From Rhodanobacter sp. (GTDB lineage: Bacteria; Pseudomonadota; Gammaproteobacteria; Xanthomonadales; Rhodanobacteraceae), in NCBI GenBank assembly GCA_004298045.1, contig SCRM01000005.1:225126-289125 (forward strand): 64,000 nt of DNA, read 5' to 3'. The stretch's first letter is position 1. The number at the start of each line of letters is the position of its first letter. The notes below the pieces were generated by a model. It did not search any database. It had not been told where the DNA came from and was given only the letters and a program-made list of their open reading frames with translations. The position numbers and the translations under genes are program-made. Shown here one piece after another: positions 27,236-36,755 of this stretch.

Positions 27236-28440
27236 GCCTTCGCCCCTTCGCGAATGCCGCGCACGTTGCCGGCCGGCGCTGGCTTTGCGCAGTACTTCGC
27301 CCAGTCCGCCATGAGGCGAGCGCGCTTGTTCAGTAGATCGGTACGGCGATAAACAGCCTCTACGCCTTGCACCGCGTGCGCCAGTGCGGCCTCGGCCACG
27401 TCGCGCGGATAGGCGGTCTGGTCAGCGGCCCAATCGCGGAAAGTGCTGCGGAAGCCGTGGGCGTCGAAGCCGGGGCGAATGGTGCGCAGCGCCTTGAGCA
27501 TGGCGGCGGTCGTGATGGGCTGATTTTTCTTGGAGCTGGGGAACACGTAGGCATTGACGCGGGGCAGTTTGCGCAGTAGTTCGACGGCGGGAGGCGATAA
27601 CGGCACGCGATGCTCCTTGCCCGCTTTCATGCGCTCGCCCGGAATCGTCCACGTCGCGCCGTCTAGGTCGAACTCGGCCCATCGCGCGTTCGCAACTTCG
27701 CCAGGGCGGCAAGCGGTCAATATTTGAAGCTCCAACGCCAGTGCCCCGAGTCCAACTTGCTGGCGAAGTTCGGTCATGAACGTCCCGGCTTCGCTGTAGG
27801 GTAGGGCGGCGCGGTGTTCAACCTTCTTTAGCTTCGTCGGCTTGGGTAGAAGATTCTCAAGATGCCCGCGCCAGCGCGCCGGATTCTCCCCGCTGCGGAA
27901 CTTGCGAGCTGTCGCCCAATTCAACACCGCTTCGATCCGCTGCCGGACGCGCGTGGCGGTTTCGGTTTTCGTCGTCCAGATCGGCGACAGCACCTTGATG
28001 ATAAGGTCGGTGTCGATCGCCCCCACGGGCAGCGGTTGGAGGATCGCTGCATAGGTGTCGAGCGTCGATGACCACTGGGCAGCGTGCTTTTCGTTGCGCC
28101 AGCCGTCGCGGTGCGCGTCCATGTACATCTGCGCACACTGGCCGAAGGTAGTACGTCGAACACCTTCCACCTTGGACGCATGGATGGGGTCGATACCTTC
28201 GCGGAGTTGCTGCCGACACTCCAGCGCATCGCGGCGAGCCTTGACTAGCGGGACGTCGCGAACGGGGCCGAGTCCCTTGTCACGGGTCTTGCCGGTGTTA
28301 CGGTCTCGCCATCGAAAGACCCACCGTTTGCCGCCGCGCGCTTTGTCGGGGGGTACGTACAAGTACAACCCGCCTCCATCAGAGTACCTTCCCGGCTTCG
28401 TCGTGTTCTTGACACCAATCGCTGTGAGTTTGTTGTCCAT
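27232..28440 (-). CDS. int: P4-type tyrosine integrase
   Basis: A 402-residue site-specific recombinase that inserts the element into tRNA-Ser. The N-terminal DUF4102 arm-binding domain is seen in GRYSDGGGLYLYVPPDKARGG. The catalytic domain holds Arg in LTACRPGEVANARW, a Lys region in ERMKAGKEHRVPLS, the box HGFRSTFRDWA, a second His in AALAHAV, and the nucleophile Tyr in EAVYRRTDLL. It lies next to attR and reads inward, which is the usual position. All catalytic residues are present, so it should be active. Confidence 0.95.
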   Translation of the reverse strand: MDNKLTAIGVKNTTKPGRYSDGGGLYLYVPPDKARGGKRWVFRWRDRNTGKTRDKGLGPVRDVPLVKARRDALECRQQLREGIDPIHASKVEGVRRTTFGQCAQMYMDAHRDGWRNEKHAAQWSSTLDTYAAILQPLPVGAIDTDLIIKVLSPIWTTKTETATRVRQRIEAVLNWATARKFRSGENPARWRGHLENLLPKPTKLKKVEHRAALPYSEAGTFMTELRQQVGLGALALELQILTACRPGEVANARWAEFDLDGATWTIPGERMKAGKEHRVPLSPPAVELLRKLPRVNAYVFPSSKKNQPITTAAMLKALRTIRPGFDAHGFRSTFRDWAADQTAYPRDVAEAALAHAVQGVEAVYRRTDLLNKRARLMADWAKYCAKPAPAGNVRGIREGAKA

Positions 28441-28626
28441 ACATGCCTCCGCCTAGCGTCCGCCAAACCTTACCGTCCCGACTTCCGTCCCGCTTTATCG
28501 CACCCGCTGTAGGCGAATTATAGCGGACGGCCTCGGACGAGGTTATACAGAAAAGCCTTGTAGCATAAGGACTTGAGGCTTGATTATCGGACGAGCGCGA
28601 ACGCGGGCAAATTGGTAGTTAAGGGA
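28441..28626. promoter_or_regulatory. Integrase upstream region with candidate arm-type sites
   Basis: No gene. CGTCCCGACTT (28474) and CGTCCCGCTTT (28486) match sequence near the left end. The sequence turns AT-rich toward attR, with a small palindrome CCTCGGACGAGG. It probably holds the int promoter and right arm of the attachment region. Confidence 0.45.
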
Positions 28627-28643
28627 CTCTCTCTCCGCCAGAT
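28627..28643. other. attR, right attachment site
   Basis: Exact 17-base copy of attL (CTCTCTCTCCGCCAGAT). Only the end of the tRNA is repeated here; the rest of the tRNA is not. Confidence 0.9.
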
Positions 28644-28653
28644 GCATCAAACG

Positions 28654-28679
28654 ACGCCATGTTTTGCATGGCGTTTTTT
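28654..28679 (+). terminator. Original tRNA-Ser terminator, displaced by the element
   Basis: ACGCCATG and CATGGCGT form an 8-bp perfect stem with a five-base loop, followed by six T residues. It is just beyond attR and would have stood 28 bases after the tRNA before integration. Confidence 0.8.
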
Positions 28680-29139
28680 GTTGCCCTGCGTATGGCGGCC
28701 GCATCCGATGCGGCTCGATGCCATGACGTTGATGGGGAGCCGGGTCGCAGGACCCCGCCGTGTGCCGTATTGTCGATCGCGACACGGGTACGCGATTCCC
28801 AGGATCCCCGGCCGATGACCGCACTGCGCACCGTCCAGGTCAAGGGCCTGCCAAGGGGATGCGTTTCAGGCGGGACGCGCATACACGTCCTGAACCAGCG
28901 CGGATGTTGCTGGATTCAGCGCCTGCAGAGGCATCCGGCAGCACCACTCCGAGGACTGCGACCTGAGCGTCTTCGACGACGGTTTCATCCGGCACAGCGA
29001 AGGCCAGCTCAACGACCAGCCGCAAAAGCGGTTAGGCTTTCGCACCGCGCAGCGTCGTCGAACAGTCGTTCAAACGCGCTGTATTTCGCAGTTGAATCCA
29101 CCGAATCTCTCCTCTCCGATCCCGAATTCCGGCTTCATC
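28680..29139. other. Region without a clear gene before recR
   Basis: About 460 bases. One frame is open from 28894 straight into recR and reads [20 protein letters not shown] in part, which looks protein-like but has no start or known match; it may be a decayed gene fragment. A GGGATTCGG-type repeat (29101-29133, CCGATCCCGAATTCCGG) ends it. I see no ffs (4.5S) RNA and no dnaX or ybaB, which in other bacteria often stand here. Confidence 0.4.
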
Positions 29140-29736
29140 ATGTCCTCCCCCCTGCTTGCCACCTTGATCGAATCGCTGCGCTGCCTGCCGGGCGTAGGCG
29201 GCAAGAGTGCGCAGCGGATGGCGTTTCACCTGCTGGAACGTGATCGCGAGCGCGGGTTGCGGTTGGCGGATGCGTTGCGCGAGGCGATGGAAAAGATCGG
29301 GCAGTGTTCGCGCTGTCGTGATTTCAGCGAGAGTGCGCTGTGCACCATCTGTGCCGACGGCACACGGGACGCGCATTTGTTGTGCGTGGTCGAGTCGCCG
29401 ATCGACCTGGTGGCAATCGAGCAGGCGACCGGGTATCGCGGGCGCTATTTCGTGCTGCACGGGCGGCTCTCGCCGCTGGATGGTCTGGGCCCCGACGAGC
29501 TTGGCTTGCCGCTGCTCGCGCAGCGCCTGGGCGAAGGCGAAATCGAGGAAGTCATCATCGCCACCAATCCCACGGTGGAGGGCGAGGCCACCGCGCATTA
29601 CCTCGCGCAGCTGGCGCGGGCCGGTGGCATCAAGCCCACGCGGCTCGCGCATGGCGTGCCGCTCGGCGGCGAACTCGAATTTGTCGATCGCGGTACGCTG
29701 GCGCACGCCTTCGGCGGGCGGCAATTGCTGGATTGA
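29140..29736 (+). CDS. recR: Recombination protein RecR
   Basis: A 198-residue zinc-binding partner of RecO/RecF that loads RecA at gaps. The helix-hairpin-helix [20 protein letters not shown], the zinc finger [16 protein letters not shown], and the Toprim domain ([16 protein letters not shown], then [20 protein letters not shown]) are all present. The start at 29140 gives the usual length. ybaB, often just upstream, is absent. hinT follows after 12 bases. Confidence 0.98.
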   Translation: MSSPLLATLIESLRCLPGVGGKSAQRMAFHLLERDRERGLRLADALREAMEKIGQCSRCRDFSESALCTICADGTRDAHLLCVVESPIDLVAIEQATGYRGRYFVLHGRLSPLDGLGPDELGLPLLAQRLGEGEIEEVIIATNPTVEGEATAHYLAQLARAGGIKPTRLAHGVPLGGELEFVDRGTLAHAFGGRQLLD

Positions 29737-29748
29737 AGGAAGGAAACC

Positions 29749-30093
29749 ATGGGCGACACCATCTTCGGCAAGATCATCCGGCATGAAATCCCGGCTGATA
29801 TCGTTTACGAAGACGACGAAATACTCGGCTTTCGCGATGTGAACCCGCAGGCGCCGGTGCACGTGCTGTTCATTCCGAAGAAGCCAATTGCGACGCTGGA
29901 CGACGCGGAGCTCGACGACGCGGTGCTGCTCGGCAAGCTGCAGCTGGCGGCGGCCGCTTATGCACGGCAGGAAGGCTTGGCGGGGAAGGGCTACCGCACC
30001 GTCATCAATTGCAATGAGGACGGCGGGCAGACGGTGTTCCACCTGCATCTGCACCTGCTTGCCGGTCGCCGTTTCACCTGGCCGCCGGGCTGA
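29749..30093 (+). CDS. hinT: HIT-family purine nucleoside phosphoramidase (HinT)
   Basis: A 114-residue HIT-domain hydrolase acting on adenosine phosphoramidates and aminoacyl-AMP. FGKIIRHEIPADIVYEDD is the usual N-terminus, and the histidine triad is HLHLHLLAGR. AAGGAAGG lies ahead of the ATG. Probably cotranscribed with recR. Confidence 0.96.
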   Translation: MGDTIFGKIIRHEIPADIVYEDDEILGFRDVNPQAPVHVLFIPKKPIATLDDAELDDAVLLGKLQLAAAAYARQEGLAGKGYRTVINCNEDGGQTVFHLHLHLLAGRRFTWPPG

Positions 30094-30112
30094 TCGGCAC
30101 CGGCTGGAAACA

Positions 30113-30139
30113 ACAACGCCAGCGCAAGGCTGGCGTTGT
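30113..30139. terminator. Bidirectional hairpin between hinT and slp
   Basis: A perfect 11-bp stem (ACAACGCCAGC/GCTGGCGTTGT) with a five-base loop lies between two convergent genes. No long T-run is present on either side. Confidence 0.7.
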
Positions 30140-30160
30140 CATCCAGGGTTGCGACAGGCG

Positions 30161-30769
30161 TTACTTGCGGGGCGCCGGCGCTGGTGCGGGTGCGGGTGTT
30201 GGCGCGGGACGCACCACGATTACCCGCGGCGCGCGCCAGTACGGGTAGCCGTAGCCGCCGTAACCCCACGGCCCCCACGGACCCCAGAACGGGTCGTAGA
30301 AGCCCGCCGGATACGGGGTGTTGACGTACACCGGGCGCTTCGGCCACAGGTACACGACATTGGCCGCCACGCGCGGGTACGGGTAGTCGTATTCGCCCAC
30401 CTTCTTGGTCACCGTGCCGTCGATCCTGCCGGTCACCGTCAGCTCGCGGCCGCGGGCGAACACCTCGGGATCGTAGAAGCCGCTGTGGCACGCCACGAAA
30501 CGACCTTGATCGCTGCCGGATTGGCCGGTGATGGGGCGTGCCTGCTTGTCCAGCGGACGCGCAAGCAGGTAGAAGCAGGTTTCCTGCGGACCCGGTTCGG
30601 TCTTGATGATTTCGCCGCCCCAGCGCACTTCGGCCCCGCTGGCACCGCCTTGTTGTGCGGCCGAGTTGGTGACGTCGGTATAGGTGCCTTGCAGCGGTTT
30701 CGGCATCGTTGCGCAGCCGCCGAGGAGCGCGGCGGCGGCAATCAACGCGAGGGGACGATACAGGGACAT
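30161..30769 (-). CDS. Slp-family outer-membrane lipoprotein
   Basis: A 202-residue lipoprotein. The signal peptide ends in the lipobox LLGGC (Cys19). The Slp domain follows: VRWGGEIIKTEPGPQETCFYLLARPLD, then GRFVACHSGFYDPEVFARGRELTVTGRI. The C-terminus has a Gly/Tyr/Trp-rich patch (GPWGPWGYGGYGYPYW) and an Ala-Pro repeat that may span to or interact with the wall. Slp proteins are linked to stress and stationary phase. Function here is unknown. Confidence 0.88.
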   Translation of the reverse strand: MSLYRPLALIAAAALLGGCATMPKPLQGTYTDVTNSAAQQGGASGAEVRWGGEIIKTEPGPQETCFYLLARPLDKQARPITGQSGSDQGRFVACHSGFYDPEVFARGRELTVTGRIDGTVTKKVGEYDYPYPRVAANVVYLWPKRPVYVNTPYPAGFYDPFWGPWGPWGYGGYGYPYWRAPRVIVVRPAPTPAPAPAPAPRK

Positions 30770-30821
30770 GGCGGTTTCTCCATGAAAATGGCAGGGGCGG
30801 CCAACGCCGCCGGACAGGTGT

Positions 30822-32774
30822 CTATTTGATCATGCGCCGCCCGCGAAATTCGCGCGTGGCCCGGCGCAACGCCCGCAACGATTCAGCTGCTGGCTCAGTG
30901 TTGGCGTAACGCAGTTCAAGGTAAAGGTGCATCAGTTTCACCAGTGTCTCGTGTTGCGTTGGCAAAGCGTCTGCCGCGCGTTGCAGGAAATCGCGCGGGC
31001 CTTCGCCCTTGGCGCGAACCACTCCGACGTGGGCGAGTTTGCGCTCGATCACGCGTAGTGCAGCGCGCACCGGATCATCGCCCGCCCGCCGCCGCCACAC
31101 CCAGGCCAGCCCGGCCAGCATGCTGAGCACGCATGCCGCCGCGAGCAGTGTCGTCAGCGTGGCAGTGTCGATCTTGCGGATGCCGAAGGGTTGCAGCAGA
31201 CCTCGCTGACGAAGTGCATTGAAGCCATTAACGCTCTGGTTCCACCAGCGGTTGACGATGTCCCAGTGGTTGCGCACGGACTGCAGCCAGCCAGCCTGGT
31301 ACCACGGCAGCTGGCCGGGCACGGCGGCAGCCGCGCCTTCGTTGATGCGCTGCGGGCGCACCGCGGCGGTGGGGTCGACGCGCACCCAGCCACGGCCGGC
31401 GATCCACACCTCGCTCCAGGCGTGGGCATCGGAGTTGCGCACGAGAAGGTAACGCCCCATCGCGTTCCAGTAGCCGCCCTGGTAGCCGGTGACGACGCGG
31501 GCCGGAATGCCGGCGGCGCGCATCAGCACGGTGAACGCGGACGAATAGTGTTCGCAAAACCCGTCATGGGTGTCGAACAGGAAATCGTCCATGGCGTTGC
31601 GGCCAAGTGGCGCTGGCGACAAGGTGTAGCGGAAGCCGCCGTCGTGGAACAGGTCGAGCGCTGCGCGCACGATCGCCATCGGGTGGTTGCCGTAGCGCTC
31701 GTGCCATTGCTGCCCCAGCGCCAGCGCCCGCGGGTTGAACCCGGCTGGCAGTTGCAGCCAGCGAGCCGGGCTGTCGGCCAGTTGCGGTTCGAGCGTGTAG
31801 TGCGTGGCCGACGCCAGCGTGTAGTCGGTCAGCCGGTTGACCGGCTTGGCCGCCAGCAGCACGCGGTCGTGCAGCAGCGTTGCATCCGCCGGCGCGGCCA
31901 GCGGCACGTCGAGCGTCGGCAGCATATGTTGCGAGGTGGGTTCGAGGCTAATGTGGTAGCGGATGCCGGCGGCGGCTTCCAGCGGGGCGGGCGGGCGAGG
32001 GCTTCGGCGATAGCGCGTCCAGCTGTAGCCGTCGTAGTAACCCATCACGTAGGCGCGGAAGTAGCGCAGGCCACGCGCTGGCGGGGCGCCATCGAAACTG
32101 ACCCGCATTGCCGGGCTGTCGTCCACCAGCAGGTGCGTGTAGTCGGCGGGCGTCATGCGATCGCTGAGGCCGGTGCGCTGGTCGGTGTTGCTGGCGCCGC
32201 CCCACAACGGGGAATCCAGGCGCGGCACCAGCAGGAAGGCCGCGAGCGCCAGCGGCAAAGCCGCCACCAGCAGGCCGGCGCCAGGCAGCAGTTCACGCCA
32301 AAACCGGGCCGGCACGCGGCGTCCCGGTTCCAGCGAGCGCAGGGCCGCGAGCGGCGGCAACAGGCCGAGGGCGACGGCAGCGGTGGTTACCATGCTTTGG
32401 TCGAACAACAGCGCCGCCATCAGCGTGAAGCAGGCGAAACTCATGCCGACGCGCGCGTCGCGTGCCGATTCGGTTTCCAGCAGTTTGAGCACCAGGAGCC
32501 CGACCGCCAGCGCTGCGCCGGGGGCCTGCCCGAAGATATTGCCGTACCAGATGACGATGGCCAGCAGCAGCGCGGCCAGCAGCGGCAGCTTGAGCCATGC
32601 CGGTACGCGACCCTGATGGCGGCGCCGCAACCACCAGCGCAGCGCGAGCAGTGGCGCCAGGCTGGCGGTAAGCCACCACGGCAGATGCGGCGCATGCAAG
32701 GCCAGCACCGCGGCAAGCGCCAGCGCCATCAGGTCGAAGCTGCGGGTGGCAACCGGCGCGCTCGCGGCTTTCAC
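30822..32774 (-). CDS. TgpA-type membrane transglutaminase (DUF3488)
   Basis: A 650-residue inner-membrane protein. Five or six TM helices form the N-terminal DUF3488 domain. The periplasmic transglutaminase core has catalytic Cys in DGFCEHYSSAFTVLMR, His in NSDAHAWSEVWI and Asp in GWVRVDPTAAV. A final TM helix precedes a DUF4129-like cytosolic tail. The GTG at 32774 overlaps the DUF58 stop (GTGA) and is chosen over the earlier ATG at 32801. Homologues in Pseudomonas (TgpA) are essential or growth-affecting. The substrate is unknown. Confidence 0.9.
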   Translation of the reverse strand: MKAASAPVATRSFDLMALALAAVLALHAPHLPWWLTASLAPLLALRWWLRRRHQGRVPAWLKLPLLAALLLAIVIWYGNIFGQAPGAALAVGLLVLKLLETESARDARVGMSFACFTLMAALLFDQSMVTTAAVALGLLPPLAALRSLEPGRRVPARFWRELLPGAGLLVAALPLALAAFLLVPRLDSPLWGGASNTDQRTGLSDRMTPADYTHLLVDDSPAMRVSFDGAPPARGLRYFRAYVMGYYDGYSWTRYRRSPRPPAPLEAAAGIRYHISLEPTSQHMLPTLDVPLAAPADATLLHDRVLLAAKPVNRLTDYTLASATHYTLEPQLADSPARWLQLPAGFNPRALALGQQWHERYGNHPMAIVRAALDLFHDGGFRYTLSPAPLGRNAMDDFLFDTHDGFCEHYSSAFTVLMRAAGIPARVVTGYQGGYWNAMGRYLLVRNSDAHAWSEVWIAGRGWVRVDPTAAVRPQRINEGAAAAVPGQLPWYQAGWLQSVRNHWDIVNRWWNQSVNGFNALRQRGLLQPFGIRKIDTATLTTLLAAACVLSMLAGLAWVWRRRAGDDPVRAALRVIERKLAHVGVVRAKGEGPRDFLQRAADALPTQHETLVKLMHLYLELRYANTEPAAESLRALRRATREFRGRRMIK

Positions 32775-33717
32775 GGCAACACCGCCAGCGCGCTCATGCA
32801 ACGCGCGTAATGGGCGGCGCCGCTACCGACCGCAATGTCATCGTTCGGCAGGCGCAAGCTGTAGCGGTGGCCTTGCGCTTCGGCTTCGCCGACCCAGCGC
32901 GCAAGCCGGGCGATACGTGATTCGCGATCCAGCGTGCGCAACGCGTCCCAGTCCAGCCGCCAGGTTTCGCGCGGTTGCGGGTGGTCGAATTCCTTCACCA
33001 TCAGGTCGAGGTGGTGCGCGCTGGCCTTCCACGCGATGTGCCGCAGCGCGTCGCCCGGGCGATAGTCGCGCAGCGCGGCGAGTTCCTCGCCCGGGCGCGC
33101 AACAAGTTGGGCCTGGCTGGCATCGGGCTGATGCGGCGACGGGCCGGCAGCCTCGGCGCGCGGCCACACCAGTACGGACTGCGCCGGGTGCAGCCAGCTC
33201 CACGCACGAAACAGGCCCCATGGCCAGGTGCTCCACACCCGCAGGCGCGGCAGCGCCAGCCAGCCGCGGCGCGTGGTCGGCAGGTGCACGCGCAGCTCGC
33301 TGGTGCCGTGCACCGCACACGCGGCGTGGATGCCGGCAAGGTCCACGCGCACCGATTCGTGTTTGCGCCGTGCGCTGAATTCCAGCGTGAGCTCGATCGG
33401 CTCGCCGGCCACGGCGTTGCCCGCACGGATTCCGCGCAGCGTAAGGCCATCCAGCGTGCGGAACGCCACCAGCATGCTGGCCGCGCTGCCGGCGCCGAGC
33501 AGGCAGGTGAGCAACAACGCCGCGTTGTTGGCGTAATTCAGCGCGCCGGTCAGCATCACCAGCAGCAGCGCAGCAAAGCCGACGCCGAACGCGGTAGGCA
33601 GGATATAGACACGGCGCCGGGTCAGCTCGATCGGCAATGGCTCGCGCTCGCGCAGCCGGGTCAGCGCAGGCAGGCGGCGCTCGGCGAGCTGGATCACGCG
33701 ACGCCACACGGTTGGCA

Positions 33718-33718
<1 letters not shown>
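32771..33718 (-). CDS. DUF58 membrane protein (MoxR partner)
   Basis: A 315-residue protein with two TM helices near residues 38-80, a beta-rich middle, and the DUF58 block ALRDYRPGDALRHIAWKASA followed by LMVKEFDHPQPRETWRLDWD. DUF58 proteins have a von Willebrand A-like fold and work with MoxR ATPases. The ATG at 33718 overlaps the moxR stop (ATGA); tgpA overlaps its own end. The three genes therefore form one translationally linked unit. Confidence 0.92.
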
Positions 33719-34665
<947 letters not shown>

Positions 34666-34759
34666 GGATGGCACCCGATACATGGCATTCCCGGCCATTG
34701 CCGGGGCGCCTGTGAGGGTAGCCATCGGCGCGCCGACGCGCCATGAAGCACGCCCGGAA

Positions 34760-35353
34760 TCAGGGCAAGGGCACGCCCGCCGCGCGCAGCAGCTGCGCCA
34801 GGGCGATCAACGGCAGGCCGATCAGGGCGGTGGGATCGCTGCTGTCGACGCGCTCGAACAGGCTGATGCCCAGCCCTTCGCACTTGAAGCTGCCGGCGCA
34901 GTCGAGTGGTTGTTCGCGGGCCACATAGCGCTCGATTTCCACGGCGGAGAGCGTGCGGAACCGCACCTGCGTGTGATCGACCGCCGCGGCCTGGTGCCCG
35001 CTGTGGGTATCCACCAGGCACACGGCGGTGTGGAACACCACCACGCGCCCGCTGCATGCTGCCAGTTGTGCGCAGGCACGGGCCACGCTGCCGGGTTTGT
35101 GCAGCAGGTTGCCGTCGAGCGCCGCGACCTGGTCGGAGCCGATCACCAGCGTGTTTGCCTGGCCGACGGCGCCGGCCACGGCCTTGGCGATGGCAAGGCG
35201 TTCGGCGCGCGCGGCCGGGCTTTCGCCTTCCAGCGGGATTTCATCGACGTCCGGCTTGGCCTGCTCGAAGTCGGCCAGCAGGCGACGCAACGATTCGGCG
35301 CGGTAGCGCGAGGTGGACGCCAGCAGCACGCGCGGCGGGGTGGGGGTGTTCAT
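34760..35353 (-). CDS. yceF: Maf-like nucleotide pyrophosphatase (YceF type)
   Basis: A 197-residue house-cleaning enzyme that hydrolyses non-canonical nucleotides; the YceF subgroup prefers 7-methyl-GTP. Motifs are LLASTSRYRAESLRRL, the VDE motif in DVDEIPLEGESPAARAERLA, GSDQVAALDG and CEGLGISLFERVDSSDPTALIGLPL. The start is fixed by the ATGA overlap with the upstream gene. Proximity to yceD-rpmF supports YceF over the dTTPase Maf. The subgroup is inferred. Confidence 0.9.
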   Translation of the reverse strand: MNTPTPPRVLLASTSRYRAESLRRLLADFEQAKPDVDEIPLEGESPAARAERLAIAKAVAGAVGQANTLVIGSDQVAALDGNLLHKPGSVARACAQLAACSGRVVVFHTAVCLVDTHSGHQAAAVDHTQVRFRTLSAVEIERYVAREQPLDCAGSFKCEGLGISLFERVDSSDPTALIGLPLIALAQLLRAAGVPLP

Positions 35354-35799
35354 TCGGCATCCCGGTGGATGTGTTCGCGCATCGCGCTGTCCAGATCGTG
35401 CTGGGCTGCGCTGAGGGCGCGCAGCAAGGGTTGCAGGCGATCGCGGCTGGTGCGCATGGCGGTGGCCGCGGTTTCCAGTTCTTGCTGGTTGGCGCGCGCG
35501 GCGTGGTCGCGGATCCAGATGCGTTGGCGCAGCAGCGCCTGCAAGCCGGCATCCACGGCGTGCCGGGCGTCCTGTTCGCTGCTGCCGGGCAAATCCGGGT
35601 TGGCGGCCATGACTGCGTGCGCTTGTTCCAGCCTGCTGCGACAGTTGCGCAGGTCGGCTTCGAGCCGGTCGGCGAGGTCGATGAGCTGCTGCATGGTCCG
35701 CATGCGCCGGCCCTGGCGTCGCCGTTGCACGATTGCCCAGGCGGCAAGCGCCACCAGCGCGAGCAGAGCCGCCACGCCGTACGTCAGGGAAGGATCCAC
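35350..35799 (-). CDS. Single-TM coiled-coil hypothetical protein
   Basis: A 149-residue membrane protein: one TM helix near the N-terminus (YGVAALLALVALAAWAIV), a basic stop (QRRRQGRRMR), then long helices with coiled-coil character (LIDLADRLEADLRNCRSRLE). The GTG at 35799 was chosen because it keeps the TM helix close to the start; no good Shine-Dalgarno is seen. It overlaps yceF (ATGA). Family not recognised. It may be a small inner-membrane scaffold. Confidence 0.65.
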   Translation of the reverse strand: MDPSLTYGVAALLALVALAAWAIVQRRRQGRRMRTMQQLIDLADRLEADLRNCRSRLEQAHAVMAANPDLPGSSEQDARHAVDAGLQALLRQRIWIRDHAARANQQELETAATAMRTSRDRLQPLLRALSAAQHDLDSAMREHIHRDAE

Positions 35800-35907
35800 G
35801 CGAATTGCTTTGCGAAAAGAGAGCTGCAGTCTGCCGCAAGGGGGGCGAATCAGGCAAAATCCTGCGCCACACGGGCGCGAACCGGGCGCCGGGCGCAAGC
35901 CGTGACG

Positions 35908-35936
35908 TTGACTTGACCGCGGCGCGTATCTAACAT
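35908..35936 (+). promoter_or_regulatory. Candidate promoter for yceD-rpmF-fab
   Basis: TTGACT and TAACAT with a 17-base spacer. Transcription would start about seven bases after the -10 box, near 35943, leaving almost no leader before the ATG at 35946. Confidence 0.55.
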
Positions 35937-35945
35937 TCGCTGGTT

Positions 35946-36461
35946 ATGTCCGTGATGTTGCCAGACTCGGTCGATGCATGGCGTGCGGCAGCGGCGCGGC
36001 GTTCGTTTGCGGGTACCTTGCCCATCGCCATGCTCAAGCGGTTGTGCGAGGTATTGGCCAGCACCGCGGGCGAGCTGGAATACCGGCTGGATTTCGGCAC
36101 GGACGCGCTCGGCATCGACGGTGTGGACGTGCATGTGCAGGCACCGCTTACCTTGCTGTGTCAGCGCACGCTGGAGCCGTTCGTGTTGCCGGTCACCGTG
36201 GCCATTCGCCTCGGCCTGATCCGTCGCGAGCAGGATGAAGCCGGATTGCCGCCGGAGTGCGAGCCGTTGCTGGTGGCCGAAGACGGCCAGTTGCATCCGG
36301 CTGATGTGATCGAGGACGAACTGCTGCTGGCGGTGCCGCTGGTGCCGATCAACCCGGACAGCAGCTTGCCGGATGCCGTACTCGCCGATGATGTGGCCGA
36401 TGCGGCGGCCGACGAACAGCAGGACAATCCGTTCGCGGTGTTGCGCGGACTGAAGCAATAA
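35946..36461 (+). CDS. yceD: YceD-family (DUF177) protein
   Basis: A 171-residue protein of the DUF177 family, encoded ahead of rpmF in most bacteria and needed for normal 23S rRNA accumulation or processing in some. The motif EPFVLPVTVAIRLGLIR and the acidic stretch with PLVPINPDSSLPDA before the end NPFAVLRGLKQ match the family. ATGs at 35946 and 35955 are both possible starts. The mapped-looking promoter suggests that the first would be nearly leaderless. Confidence 0.9.
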   Translation: MSVMLPDSVDAWRAAAARRSFAGTLPIAMLKRLCEVLASTAGELEYRLDFGTDALGIDGVDVHVQAPLTLLCQRTLEPFVLPVTVAIRLGLIRREQDEAGLPPECEPLLVAEDGQLHPADVIEDELLLAVPLVPINPDSSLPDAVLADDVADAAADEQQDNPFAVLRGLKQ

Positions 36462-36526
36462 AGCGGTCGGGCGTGACAGCCGCGATCATGTAGCTATCGA
36501 ACACCGAGTTCAGTTGGAGAACCATC

Positions 36527-36721
36527 ATGGCCGTTGCCAAGAGTCGCCGTACCCCGTCCACCCGCGGCATGCGTCGCGCCCACGACAAGCTGAAGACCGT
36601 GCAGCTGTCCACCGACCCGACCACCGGCGAAGTGCACCTGCGGCACCACGTCACTGCCGACGGTTACTACCGCGGCAAGAAGGTCATCGAGACCAAGGGC
36701 GCGGTGAGCGTCGACGATTGA
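36527..36721 (+). CDS. rpmF: 50S ribosomal protein L32
   Basis: A 64-residue ribosomal protein with the typical start [20 protein letters not shown] and the conserved core. The zinc-binding cysteines of the C+ form are missing, so this is the Cys-less (zinc-independent) type. A GGAGA Shine-Dalgarno is in place. Confidence 0.97.
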   Translation: MAVAKSRRTPSTRGMRRAHDKLKTVQLSTDPTTGEVHLRHHVTADGYYRGKKVIETKGAVSVDD

Positions 36722-36755
36722 CGTTGGGCCCGGTGCCACCGGGCCCCGCATCATC

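Larger units (their letters stand above)
18213..28643. mobile_element. Integrated satellite-like element of about 10.4 kb in tRNA-Ser
   Basis: Bounded by exact 17-bp direct repeats, with a tyrosine integrase reading inward from the right end. The right-hand part (minus strand) contains integrase, two accessory genes, an AlpA-like regulator, primase/helicase, an iteron cluster, a HTH protein, a major capsid protein, two small proteins, a small terminase and one unknown gene. The left part (plus strand) holds a DUF2158 pair and a CBASS-like pair. I find no portal, large terminase, protease, tail or lysis gene. That gene content suggests a phage satellite that keeps its own replication and part of the packaging machinery, or a strongly reduced prophage. 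Several genes have visibly lower GC than the chromosome around them. Confidence 0.85.

Noticed and set aside
28680-29139. 4.5S (ffs) RNA or dnaX/ybaB near recR
   Set aside because: The conserved GGTCAGGTCCGGAAGGAAGCA core is absent, and no dnaX or ybaB motifs are present.
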